Positions 9,332 through 19,205 of a stretch of DNA of 64,000 bases are shown here, piece after piece. Origin of the DNA: Pseudolabrys sp. (lineage in GTDB: Bacteria; Pseudomonadota; Alphaproteobacteria; Rhizobiales; Xanthobacteraceae). A model generated the notes under the pieces. The model was not told the DNA's origin, made no database searches, and saw only the letters and a list, made by a program, of their open reading frames with translations. A program made the position numbers and the translations under genes. How positions within the stretch are numbered: the stretch's first letter is position 1; each line of letters starts with the position of its first letter. The stretch spans positions 111,345-175,344 of the forward strand of contig JAFIGS010000005.1 in assembly GCA_017849615.1 (NCBI GenBank). The letters are read 5' to 3'.

Positions 9332-10288
9332 ATGGCCGTCGTCCTCGACCTCGTGAACAATCCGCGCCCGCGCCACCCGGAAAAGGCGCACCGCCCGGAT
9401 TCCGTGCAATTGCCGAAGCCGGACTGGATTCGCGTCAAGGCGCCGATTTCCCGCGGCTATGCCGAGACCCACGCGCTGGTGCGCGAGAACAAGCTCGTCA
9501 CGGTCTGCGAGGAGGCCGGCTGCCCCAATATCGGCGAGTGCTGGGAGAAAAAGCACGCCACCTTCATGATCATGGGCGACACGTGCACCCGCGCCTGTGC
9601 GTTCTGCAACGTCAAGACCGGCTTGCCCGGCTTATTGGACGCCAGCGAGCCGGAGCATGTCGGGCAGGCGACCGCCAAGCTCGGCCTCGCCCATATCGTC
9701 GTTACCTCGGTGGACCGTGACGATCTGGCCGACGGCGGCGCGCAGCATTTCGCGCAGACGATCTCGGCGATCCGCACCCACGCGCCCGGCACCACCATCG
9801 AAATCCTCACCCCCGACTTCCTGCGCAAGGATGGCGCGGTCGAAGTCGTGGTCGCGGCCAAGCCGGACGTGTTCAACCACAATCTCGAGACCGTGCCGTC
9901 GCTGTATCTGACGGTGCGGCCCGGCGCGCGCTATTTCCATTCGCTGCGCCTGTTGCAGCGGGTGAAGGAACTCGACCCGTCGATGTTCACCAAGTCCGGC
10001 ATCATGGTCGGTCTCGGCGAGGAGCGTAACGAGATCCTGCAGGTGATGGACGACCTGCGTTCGGCCGGCGTCGATTTCCTCACCATCGGCCAGTATCTGC
10101 AGCCGACCAAGAAACATCACGAGGTGAAACGCTTCGTGCCGCCGGACGAGTTCAAGTCGCTCGAGACGGTCGCTTACGCCAAGGGCTTCCTGATGGTATC
10201 GGCCTCGCCGCTGACGCGGTCGTCGCATCATGCCGGCGATGACTTCGCGAAGCTGAAGGCGGCGCGGCAAGCGCAGCTTGCCCGCTGA
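9332..10288 (+). CDS. lipA: Lipoyl synthase
   Basis: Radical SAM enzyme inserting two sulfurs into protein-bound octanoate, supplying the cofactor for the PDH E2 and the E1 beta lipoyl domain encoded just upstream. 318 residues. The auxiliary cluster cysteines are in [12 protein letters not shown], the radical SAM CxxxCxxC is CTRACAFC, and the GEERNEI and C-terminal [11 protein letters not shown] segments (with the serine that ligates the auxiliary cluster) are present. It is followed at 3 bp by ratA. Confidence 0.97.
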   Translation: MAVVLDLVNNPRPRHPEKAHRPDSVQLPKPDWIRVKAPISRGYAETHALVRENKLVTVCEEAGCPNIGECWEKKHATFMIMGDTCTRACAFCNVKTGLPGLLDASEPEHVGQATAKLGLAHIVVTSVDRDDLADGGAQHFAQTISAIRTHAPGTTIEILTPDFLRKDGAVEVVVAAKPDVFNHNLETVPSLYLTVRPGARYFHSLRLLQRVKELDPSMFTKSGIMVGLGEERNEILQVMDDLRSAGVDFLTIGQYLQPTKKHHEVKRFVPPDEFKSLETVAYAKGFLMVSASPLTRSSHHAGDDFAKLKAARQAQLAR

Positions 10289-10291
10289 CCG

Positions 10292-10762
10292 ATGCCGCAA
10301 TTCACGAACAAGCGCCGCGTGCGCCATGCGGCCGGCAACATGTTCGACCTCGTCGCCGACGTCGAGAAATACCCGCAGTTCGTGCCGCTGTGCCAGAGCC
10401 TGCGCGTGCGCAGTCGCGCCGACAAAGGCGAGGGAGTCGAGGTGCTGACCGCGTCGATGACGGTCGCCTACAAGCTGATCCAGCAGACCTTCACCAGTCG
10501 CGTCACGCTCGACCGCCCGAACCTGAAAATCCTGGTCGAGTATCTCGACGGTCCGTTTAGCCGCTTGCAGAACCGCTGGTCGTTCAAGCCGACCGGGGAT
10601 GACACCTGTGAGGTCGAGTTCTATATCGACTACGAGTTCAGGAGCCGAACCTTCGGCATGCTGATGGGCGCGGTGTTCGACACCGTGTTCCGCAAGATGG
10701 CTTCGGCCTTCGAGGAACGCGCCGACAAGGTCTACGGCCGCAAAGCCGCTCCCGGTGCCTGA
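10292..10762 (+). CDS. RatA/COQ10-family START-like protein
   Basis: A 156-residue START/polyketide-cyclase-fold protein of the COQ10/RatA group, with landmarks ADVEKYPQFVPLCQ near the N-terminus and GPFSRLQNRWSF in the middle. Family members bind hydrophobic ligands such as ubiquinone; the E. coli homologue has been described as affecting ribosome association. It lies 3 bp after lipA, and its last codons overlap the GTG start of the next gene. A lipid or quinone role is the likelier reading in this context. Confidence 0.88.
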   Translation: MPQFTNKRRVRHAAGNMFDLVADVEKYPQFVPLCQSLRVRSRADKGEGVEVLTASMTVAYKLIQQTFTSRVTLDRPNLKILVEYLDGPFSRLQNRWSFKPTGDDTCEVEFYIDYEFRSRTFGMLMGAVFDTVFRKMASAFEERADKVYGRKAAPGA

Positions 10763-11774
10763 CGAACGCCCGAGCCTCGCCCAACGCCTGCACCGCCGGA
10801 TGCCGGCGGGCGGGTACCGGCGCGGCCTGCTGTTCTTTCTCGCCATCGGCATTCCGTTCTGCGCGGCGGTCGCCTTGCGCTGTCCCGCTGGCGGTTTGCT
10901 CGGCGCCATGACCGGGCTCATCCTGTCGTTTGCCGACGAAGAGGGCGAGCTTTCTCACCGTCTCAAGACGCTTGGAATTGTCGCCACGGGCATCGCGATC
11001 GGCGGCGGCGCCGGGATCATCATGCGCGGCTTTCCGCCGGCCCTCTGGGTGTTGTTCGCGATCTCGACCTTCGCCAGCGGATGGTATCTCGGCCGCAGCA
11101 AGGCGTGGATGCTGGCGGCACGCTTCGGCTCCATGGCGCTGGTCGTGACCAGCGGCGCGCCGGCATTGCATCCCGAAGAGCTGGCTTTTGCGGTCGGCGC
11201 CCTCGGTGTCGTCGTAGCGGCGCGAGTTCTGGACCATCTGGCCGGTGGGCCGCTTACGCAACAGCGTGCTCGTCCTCGCGCGGTACCGAATGGCGGATGG
11301 ATACGCTTCGCCGTGGCTTATGCCGCGGCTGCCACAGCCAGCCTTGGCGTCGGTTTCGGCCTCGATCCCGGGCGCGCACTCTGGGTCGTCGTGACGACGC
11401 TCGTCGTCATGCAACCGGATGCGCGGACGAGCTATGTCCTGATCGTCCAGCGCATCGCCGGCACGGTGCTCGGCGTTGCGTTGGCATTCGGCATCACCAG
11501 CCTGACAGCGTCGCCTTACGCAATCACGGCCGTCCTGCTCTGCGTCGCGCCGTTCATCCCGCATCACCTGCAGAACCGGTACTGGTTGCACACGGCGCTT
11601 ATCGCGCTGCTGGTACTGCTCGCCTACGATCTGGCCGCAGCCGCCGACCCGAGGATCCTGACCGGCCTGTTTACGGAACGGCTTCAGGATGTGTTGCTTG
11701 GCAGCGGCATCGCGCTTGTCGGAACGTTGCTTGCTTTTCCGCGCAAGGTGCCCGCTGAAAACTCAAATCTCTAG
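10755..11774 (+). CDS. FUSC-family integral membrane protein
   Basis: A 339-residue polytopic protein with about ten hydrophobic helices in two blocks of five, separated by a polar stretch around residue 175. The glycine-rich repeats (GAMTGLILSF; IVATGIAIGGGAG) and the second block (WVVVTTLVVMQPD, QRIAGTVLGVALAFGI) resemble the fusaric-acid-resistance/aromatic acid exporter fold. The start is GTG at 10755, overlapping the ratA stop by 8 bp, which suggests translational coupling. Substrate unknown. Confidence 0.72.
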   Translation: MPDERPSLAQRLHRRMPAGGYRRGLLFFLAIGIPFCAAVALRCPAGGLLGAMTGLILSFADEEGELSHRLKTLGIVATGIAIGGGAGIIMRGFPPALWVLFAISTFASGWYLGRSKAWMLAARFGSMALVVTSGAPALHPEELAFAVGALGVVVAARVLDHLAGGPLTQQRARPRAVPNGGWIRFAVAYAAAATASLGVGFGLDPGRALWVVVTTLVVMQPDARTSYVLIVQRIAGTVLGVALAFGITSLTASPYAITAVLLCVAPFIPHHLQNRYWLHTALIALLVLLAYDLAAAADPRILTGLFTERLQDVLLGSGIALVGTLLAFPRKVPAENSNL

Positions 11775-12240
11775 CGGTTCAGCCACCACACCGACGCGTT
11801 GAGCAGCGTCGCAAAACCGACCCAGAAGGCCAGCGGTGCGATTGCGATGCCGGCAATGCGGTCGAGCCGGACGAACGCGACGACCGTGGCGATGACGAGG
11901 ATAAGCTGCGGAATGATGTTGATGAGTCCGAACTGCGGCGAATGCGCCGCGAAGAACATCCACGACCCCGCGGCATTCAGCGCGAGTTGGACATAGAACA
12001 ACGTCAGGGCGCGGCGCCTGTCGGGCGACGGCGCCAGCCGATGAATGCGGAAGGCGGCGAAGCACATCAGCACATAGAGCGTCGTCCAGACCGGGCCGAA
12101 TACCCAGTTCGGCGGATTGAACGGCGGCTTGGCGAGGCTCGCGTACCACGGCGCCAGGTTTGGAAAGGTGGCAAGCTGTCCGAGCACCGAGGCGGCGACG
12201 ACGGCGCCGGCCGGGATGAGGATGTCCAGCGGGGTTTCAT
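11771..12240 (-). pseudogene. tspO: TspO/MBR family protein, apparent frameshift after the start codon
   Basis: Translocator protein homologue binding tetrapyrroles in the membrane. The body is intact and typical: WYASLAKPPFNPPNWVFGPVW, a second helix, ALNAAGSWMFF and a C-terminal NASVWWLNR. The reading frame of this body has no ATG, GTG or TTG at the expected N-terminus; the first usable in-frame one is a GTG inside the first helix. An ATG at 12240 lies in another frame, five codons upstream of the body. Adding one C to the CCCC run (plus-strand GGGG at 12231-12234) would join them as M-K-P-P-L-D-I-L. This is either a real 1-bp deletion, an assembly error, or a rare CTG start. Confidence 0.75.
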
Positions 12241-12254
12241 CGCAGCGCTTTCGC

Positions 12255-12746
12255 TCATTGTTCGGCGACCTCTTTGAGCATCGCCAACGCCTGAAGCACC
12301 GATTGGTGCCGCACGGCGCTGCGTCCAATATCCCCGTACCGTTCGGCCGCGTGCATCGACGTACCGTCACGCGACGCAGCGGCGAAATGCACGAGCCCGA
12401 CCGGTTTCTCGATGGAGCCGCCGCCGGGGCCTGCAATGCCGGTGATCGATACCGCGAGATCGACCTTGCATTTCGTCAGCACGCCGGTGGCCATCGCTTC
12501 GGCCGTCTGCCGGCTAACCGCGCCATAACGCTTCAGCGTCTCCAGCGGCACGCCCAACATCTCGTGCTTGGCCTCGTTCGAATAGGTAACGAAGCCGCGA
12601 TCGACGACGTCGGACGATCCGGCGATTTCCGTCAGAGCGCCGGCGACGAGGCCACCGGTGCAGGATTCCGCCGTCGCTATCGTCCATCCGCGCGCGCGGC
12701 ATGCCTCGAGTACGGCAACGGCAGCGATACGGATATCGTCGGTCAT
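12255..12746 (-). CDS. pncC: CinA C-terminal family nicotinamide-nucleotide amidohydrolase
   Basis: A 163-residue single-domain protein of the CinA C-terminal type, which deamidates NMN to nicotinate mononucleotide in pyridine nucleotide recycling. Visible are ATAESCTGGLVAGALTE (catalytic serine region), VTYSNEAKHEMLGV, and SITGIAGPGGGS. It lacks the CinA N-terminal molybdopterin-binding domain, as usual for PncC-type proteins. The start is the ATG at 12746 (MTDDIRIAA). It lies 16 bp after the ispDF stop on the same strand and is probably co-transcribed with it and with tspO. Confidence 0.9.
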   Translation of the reverse strand: MTDDIRIAAVAVLEACRARGWTIATAESCTGGLVAGALTEIAGSSDVVDRGFVTYSNEAKHEMLGVPLETLKRYGAVSRQTAEAMATGVLTKCKVDLAVSITGIAGPGGGSIEKPVGLVHFAAASRDGTSMHAAERYGDIGRSAVRHQSVLQALAMLKEVAEQ

Positions 12747-12762
12747 GGCGCGCTCCAATCCC

Positions 12763-13935
12763 TCAAGACCACGGCAGCCGCACCGTCGCGGTCGCATAGG
12801 CGGCGATGCCTTCGCGGCGTCCGGTGAATCCGAGCTGTTCGCTGGTGGTGGCCTTAACCGCGACGCGGTCGATTTCCAATCCGGCGATCCGGGCCACGGT
12901 TTCACGGATGGCGTCGCGGTGCGGACCGATTTTCGGCGCCTCGCAGACGATGGTGAGGTCGAGATGAGCGATGCGGCCGCCGCGCGCCGCGACGCGCTCG
13001 CAGGCGAATCTGAGAAAGCGGTCGGAAGCGGCGCCCTTCCACTGCGGATCGCTCGGCGGAAAGTGCGAGCCGATATCGCCGTCGGCCAGCGCGCCGAGGA
13101 TCGCGTCGGTCAACGCGTGCAGGCCGACATCGGCGTCCGAATGGCCGGTCAGAGCCTGGTCGTGCGCGATGCGCAAGCCGCCGATCATGACATGGTCGCC
13201 GGACCCGAAGGCATGGACGTCGATGCCGGTGCCGGTGCGCACATCGCTCAGGTGGGAAAGCTGCATCGCTTCGGCGCGCACGAAATCCTCCGGGTGGGTG
13301 ATCTTGATGTTGCTGCTCTCGCCGTCGAAGACGCGCACCTGCATGCCGACCCATTCGGCAATGGCGGCATCGTCGGTGAAGTCGCTGCGGCCCTCGCGCG
13401 CGGCGCGGCGATGCGCTTCGAGGATCGGCGCGAAGGCGAAAGCCTGTGGCGTCTGCACCGCACGCAGTCGGGCGCGGTCCAGCGTCTCGCCGACAAAGCC
13501 GTGGCTGTCGATGCCTTTGATCGTGTCGGTGACTGCAAGGCCGGGAATGGCGGCGCCCGTTGCGGCCGTGGCTTCGATGGCCCGCGCGATCAGGGCAGGG
13601 CTGGCAAAGGGCCGGGCGGCATCGTGGATCAGCACGATGTCCGGCGGCTCACCGGCCAGGGCCTCCAGCCCCGCGTGGACGGAGGCTTGACGGGTATCGC
13701 CCCCGGCGACCGGCGCATTGACGGACAGGCCGGCCGCGGCCTCCCGAAACAAGGCCTCATCCCCCGCGCGGATGACCGGCTGAAGGGCCTGGACCAGCCC
13801 ACAGCCGGCAAAGGTCGTCAGACAGCGCCGCAGGACCATCTCGCCGCTAATGGGGCGGAACTGTTTGGGGACCGCCGACCCGGGAGCCCGCGTGCCGCGC
13901 CCGGCGGCGACGATAACGCCCGCGATTTTCGCCAT
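12763..13935 (-). CDS. ispDF: Bifunctional IspD/IspF enzyme of the MEP isoprenoid pathway
   Basis: A 390-residue fusion. Residues 1-225 are 2-C-methyl-D-erythritol 4-phosphate cytidylyltransferase ([12 protein letters not shown], the P-K-Q-F lysine, [10 protein letters not shown]). Residues about 232-390 are 2-C-methyl-D-erythritol 2,4-cyclodiphosphate synthase (GTGIDVHAF with metal ligands D and [46 protein letters not shown]). The fusion brings together non-consecutive steps and is common in alphaproteobacteria. It is divergent from dusB, with 197 bp between. Confidence 0.96.
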   Translation of the reverse strand: MAKIAGVIVAAGRGTRAPGSAVPKQFRPISGEMVLRRCLTTFAGCGLVQALQPVIRAGDEALFREAAAGLSVNAPVAGGDTRQASVHAGLEALAGEPPDIVLIHDAARPFASPALIARAIEATAATGAAIPGLAVTDTIKGIDSHGFVGETLDRARLRAVQTPQAFAFAPILEAHRRAAREGRSDFTDDAAIAEWVGMQVRVFDGESSNIKITHPEDFVRAEAMQLSHLSDVRTGTGIDVHAFGSGDHVMIGGLRIAHDQALTGHSDADVGLHALTDAILGALADGDIGSHFPPSDPQWKGAASDRFLRFACERVAARGGRIAHLDLTIVCEAPKIGPHRDAIRETVARIAGLEIDRVAVKATTSEQLGFTGRREGIAAYATATVRLPWS

Positions 13936-14079
13936 GGTTATAGGGTCCTGCCCGATTTCTCGCCGCCCGCTTTACCTTGTTCGGCAGGCCCTGCAAACGT
14001 GGGGCGCCGGTTCGTCTCCTCCCGGCTCGATTGCCGCTTTCCGGGGCATGACTTTCATGCGGATATTGCAGTGCAGCAC

Positions 14080-14107
14080 TTGCGCACCGGATCAAACTGG
14101 CTAAACT
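14080..14107 (+). promoter_or_regulatory. Possible sigma-70-type promoter for dusB-ntrBC
   Basis: TTGCGC (14080-14085), 16 bp, TAAACT (14102-14107), 25 bp before the dusB ATG. The fit is moderate and the -10 close to the start leaves a very short leader. I saw no clear -24/-12 sigma-54 site in this gap. Confidence 0.3.
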
Positions 14108-14132
14108 CTATGCAACAGAGGGTGCAGCCTAA

Positions 14133-15185
14133 ATGCTAGGCAGAGGTCCGAAGCCAGACATAAACGGAATTTATGCTAGCTCGCTGACCATCGGCGATGT
14201 GGTTGCGCCCAACCGCGTCATCCTCGCGCCGATGTCCGGCATCACCGACGCGCCGTTCAGGCGCCTGTCGGAACGTCTCGGCGCCGGGCTCGTGGTGTCC
14301 GAGATGACCGCTTGCGCCGGCCTCGCCAAAGGCGAGCGCGAGGCGCAGGCGCGCAGCCGCGGCGCCGGCGTCGCCATCAATGTCGTCCAGCTTGCCGGCT
14401 GCGAGGCGCGCTGGATGGCGGAAGGCGCGGCGATCGCCGAAGCTAATGGCGCCCAGATCATCGACATCAATATGGGCTGCCCGTCCAAGCAGGTGACCAA
14501 TGGCGCGTCCGGTTCGGCGCTGATGCGCGATCTCGATCACGCGCTGACGCTGATCGAAGCCACGGTGAATGCCGTGAAGGTGCCTGTGACGCTGAAGATG
14601 CGGCTCGGCTGGGACGCCGGTTCGATCAATGCGCCCGACCTGGCGCGCCGTGCCGAGAACGCAGGCGTGCGGATGATGACGGTGCATGGCCGCACCCGCT
14701 GCCAGTTCTACACCGGCTCGGCCGATTGGGGCGCCGTACGCGCGGTGAAAGAAGCCGTCACGGTGCCGCTCGTCGTCAATGGCGACATCCGCACCGGCGA
14801 GGATGCACGCGCCGCGCTTGAAGCTTCCGGCGCCGATGCGGTAATGGTCGGCCGCGCCGCGCAAGGCAAGCCTTGGCTGCCGGGGCAGGTGGCCCGCTTT
14901 CTCGCCACCGGCGAAGCCGGCGAGGCGCCATCGCTTCAGGCGCAGCTCGAACTCATCGACGCCCTTTACGCCGAACACATCGAACACCACGGCGTCGCCA
15001 TTGGCCGTCGCCACGCCCGCAAGCATCTCGGCTGGGCGCTGGATGCCGCGGCCGAAACCGCCGGTGTGCCCGACGACCTGCTCAAGACCCATCGCACCCG
15101 CGTGCTCACCACCGAGCAGCCGGACGAAGCGCGCCGCCGTCTGGCCGATGCCTATGACGCATTCGCATGGAGGGCCGCCGCATGA
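14133..15185 (+). CDS. dusB: tRNA-dihydrouridine synthase B (NifR3)
   Basis: FMN-dependent reductase of tRNA D-loop uridines, 350 residues. Landmarks are [14 protein letters not shown], the catalytic cysteine in NMGCPSKQV, the LKMRLGWD lysine, the [14 protein letters not shown] histidine region and [12 protein letters not shown]. The gene is named nifR3 where it precedes ntrBC in rhizobia, and that order is kept here: its stop overlaps the ntrB start (ATGA). Start taken at the ATG 14133. Confidence 0.95.
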   Translation: MLGRGPKPDINGIYASSLTIGDVVAPNRVILAPMSGITDAPFRRLSERLGAGLVVSEMTACAGLAKGEREAQARSRGAGVAINVVQLAGCEARWMAEGAAIAEANGAQIIDINMGCPSKQVTNGASGSALMRDLDHALTLIEATVNAVKVPVTLKMRLGWDAGSINAPDLARRAENAGVRMMTVHGRTRCQFYTGSADWGAVRAVKEAVTVPLVVNGDIRTGEDARAALEASGADAVMVGRAAQGKPWLPGQVARFLATGEAGEAPSLQAQLELIDALYAEHIEHHGVAIGRRHARKHLGWALDAAAETAGVPDDLLKTHRTRVLTTEQPDEARRRLADAYDAFAWRAAA

Positions 15186-16330
15186 GCCGCGCCCAGGTCA
15201 AGCCGGCGTCCGCGACCACCATCACCGCGGACGCGATGCTCAACGCGCTGCCGCATCCCGTGATCATGGTCGCGCCGGATGGCCGCATCGCCGATGCCAA
15301 TGTCGCCGCCGAGCAGTTCTTCGAAGCCTCGATCCCGATGCTGCGCCGGAACCTGCTGCGCGAACTGGTGCCGTTCGGCTCGCCTTTGCTGACCCTCGTG
15401 GAGCAGGTGCGCCGCAGCGGCGTCGCCGTGAACGAGTACAAGGTCGATCTCGCCACGCCGCGCAATCCCGGCGAACGGCTGGTCGATCTGCATGTCGCGC
15501 CGCTCACCGAATATCCCGAGCATGTGATCGTCATGCTCCAGGAGCGCACCATCGCCGACAAGATGGACCGCCAGTTGACGCATCGCGGCGCGGCGCGGTC
15601 GGTCATCGCGCTGGCCGCCATGCTGGCGCACGAAATCAAGAATCCGCTATCCGGCATTCGCGGCGCGGCACAGTTGCTCGAGCAATCCGCCGGCGATGAA
15701 GACCGCCAGCTCACGACGCTGATCTGCGACGAGACCGACCGCATCGTGAAGCTGGTCGATCGGATGGAAATCTTCGGCGACGAGCGTCCGGTGGAGCGCG
15801 AACCGGTCAACATCCATGTCGTGCTCGATCATGTGAAGCGGTTGGCGCAGACGGGCTTTGCCCGCCACATCCGCGTCGTCGAGGAGTACGACCCGTCACT
15901 GCCGCCGGTGCTCGCCAATCGACACCAACTCGTTCAGGTCTTTCTCAACCTCGTCAAGAACGCCGCCGAGGCGATCGGCGAGGATGCGAGCGACGGCGAG
16001 ATTCAGCTGACCACGGCCTTCCGTCCGGGCGTTCGCCTTGCCGTGCCCGGCACCAATGCCCGTGTGTCATTGCCGCTCGAATTCTGCGTGCGCGACAACG
16101 GTCCCGGCGTCTCGGACGACCTGATGCCGCATCTGTTCGACCCCTTCGTCACCACCAAGCCGTCCGGAAGCGGGCTGGGTCTCGCGCTGGTGGCGAAGAT
16201 CGTGGGCGATCACGGCGGCATCATCGAGTGTGAATCCCAGCCGCGGAAGACGACCTTCCGTGTGCTGATGCCCATTTACAGCGGCGAGGGCGGCGCAAGC
16301 GACGACGCGCCTTCCTCCCAGACTTCATGA
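15182..16330 (+). CDS. ntrB: Nitrogen regulation sensor histidine kinase NtrB
   Basis: Cytoplasmic NR(II) sensor of 382 residues that phosphorylates NtrC under nitrogen limitation and dephosphorylates it when PII is bound. An N-terminal PAS domain (about 15-125) is followed by HisKA with the phospho-accepting histidine in [19 protein letters not shown], and a HATPase domain (N box [10 protein letters not shown]1 DNGPGVS, G2 [11 protein letters not shown]). The ATG at 15182 overlaps the dusB stop. Its partner ntrC follows 9 bp later but is interrupted by a stop codon. Confidence 0.95.
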   Translation: MSRAQVKPASATTITADAMLNALPHPVIMVAPDGRIADANVAAEQFFEASIPMLRRNLLRELVPFGSPLLTLVEQVRRSGVAVNEYKVDLATPRNPGERLVDLHVAPLTEYPEHVIVMLQERTIADKMDRQLTHRGAARSVIALAAMLAHEIKNPLSGIRGAAQLLEQSAGDEDRQLTTLICDETDRIVKLVDRMEIFGDERPVEREPVNIHVVLDHVKRLAQTGFARHIRVVEEYDPSLPPVLANRHQLVQVFLNLVKNAAEAIGEDASDGEIQLTTAFRPGVRLAVPGTNARVSLPLEFCVRDNGPGVSDDLMPHLFDPFVTTKPSGSGLGLALVAKIVGDHGGIIECESQPRKTTFRVLMPIYSGEGGASDDAPSSQTS

Positions 16331-16339
16331 GGTAGATGC

Positions 16340-17782
<1,443 letters not shown>

Positions 17783-17898
17783 GCCAGTCCCTGGTCGCCC
17801 GGATGGAGCATCACCCGGGTTACAGGCTAATGCTTGTGCCTACTTGCCCCCATAGCGGGCGCCGCTAGATAAGCGGCAGTCCCGCATTGGAAAACGGC

Positions 17899-18927
17899 AT
17901 GGCACAGGCGATCGAACTCGGACTCGATACTTTCGGCGACATCACCGACGGCGCGGACGGCAAGCCGCTCTCCGGGGCGCAGGTCATCCGCGACCTGATC
18001 GAGGAAGCCGTGCTGGCCGATGAGTCCGGCGTCGACTTCATCGGCGTCGGCGAACATCACCGCGCCGACTTCGCCGTCTCGTCACCCGAAATGGTGCTGG
18101 CCACCATCGCCGGCCGCACGCAACGCATCCGCCTCGGCTCGGCCGTCACCGTGCTGTCCTCGGACGATCCGATCCGCGTCTATCAGCGCTTCGCCACGCT
18201 CAACGCCGCTTCGAACGGACGCGCCGAGGTCATGCTCGGGCGCGGCTCGTTCATCGAATCCTTCCCGCTGTTCGGCTTCGACCTCAACAAATACGAGGAG
18301 CTGTTCAACGAGAAGCTCGATCTCTACGCCGCGGTGCTCAAGCAGGAGCCGGTGACGTGGTCGGGCAGCACGCGCCCGCCGCTCAAGAACCAGAGCGTCT
18401 ATCCCAAAATCGACCAGCCATTGACCACGTGGATCGGCGTTGGCGGCACGCCGGAATCGGTGATGCGCGCCGTCCACTACGGTTTCCCGATGATGCTGGC
18501 GATCATCGGCGGCGACCCGAGGCGCTTCGCGCCCTATGCCGATCTCTACCGTCGCTCGCTGGCCGAAGCGGGCAAGCAGCCGCTGCCCGTCGGCGTGCAT
18601 TCGCACGGCTATGTCGCCGACACCGACGCGCAGGCGCGCGAGGAGCTGTTCGCCGACTACAAGCGCATGCGTGACAAGATCGGCGCCGAGCGCGGCTGGC
18701 CGCCCTTCGGCAAGGCCGAATTCGAGCGCGAGATCGAGGGCGGATCGCTCTATGTCGGCTCGCCCGAGACGGTGGCGAAGAAGATCGCCGGCACCATCAA
18801 GGCGCTCGGCGCCCAGCGGTTCGATATGAAGTATTCGGCCGGGCCGCTGTCCCACGCCAAGATGATGCGCTGCATCGAGCTCTACGGCCAAAAGGTCGCG
18901 CCGCTGGTGCGGGAGTTGGTCGGCTAG
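17899..18927 (+). CDS. LLM-class flavin-dependent oxidoreductase
   Basis: Luciferase-like monooxygenase-fold protein of 342 residues. Typical segments are GVGEHHRADFAVSSPEMVLA, RIRLGSAVTVLSSDDPIRVYQ, GRAEVMLGRGSF and a C-terminal GSPETVAKKI. These proteins use reduced flavin (FMN or F420) on diverse substrates; none can be assigned here. The ATG at 17899 (MAQAIELG) is preferred over the TTG at 17887. The gene sits between ntrC and ntrY, a pair often adjacent in rhizobia, so it is an insertion into the nitrogen-control block. Confidence 0.88.
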   Translation: MAQAIELGLDTFGDITDGADGKPLSGAQVIRDLIEEAVLADESGVDFIGVGEHHRADFAVSSPEMVLATIAGRTQRIRLGSAVTVLSSDDPIRVYQRFATLNAASNGRAEVMLGRGSFIESFPLFGFDLNKYEELFNEKLDLYAAVLKQEPVTWSGSTRPPLKNQSVYPKIDQPLTTWIGVGGTPESVMRAVHYGFPMMLAIIGGDPRRFAPYADLYRRSLAEAGKQPLPVGVHSHGYVADTDAQAREELFADYKRMRDKIGAERGWPPFGKAEFEREIEGGSLYVGSPETVAKKIAGTIKALGAQRFDMKYSAGPLSHAKMMRCIELYGQKVAPLVRELVG

Positions 18928-19085
18928 CACCGCCGGCGCCGCGACCTCATCCTGCGACCGCTTGGGTTGTCGATCGCGTCAGCGGCGGCGGACAGCGGCA
19001 ACCGCAAAGGCGCGCGCCCCTCCGTTTGTGAGACGTCCGGCATAGCCATCAGCGGGGTGAAACCGGGGGAGGGAGCGCCGCAGTC

Positions 19086-19116
19086 TTGTCGCAATTCGGC
19101 AACATTGTTGTATAAA
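19086..19116 (+). promoter_or_regulatory. Possible promoter upstream of ntrYX
   Basis: TTGTCG (19086-19091) and TATAAA (19111-19116) with a 19-bp spacer, in a 278-bp gap between the LLM gene and ntrY. The -10 lies in a local AT-rich patch that stands out from its surroundings. The spacer is longer than ideal, so this is tentative. Confidence 0.3.
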
Positions 19117-19205
19117 AGCATCAGCACCGCGGAGATTCTGCCGGTGCGCCGGACATTTGCCATGTCCGCCCGACGTAAAGCCGATCCACAGGGCCTGACG
19201 ATCTT

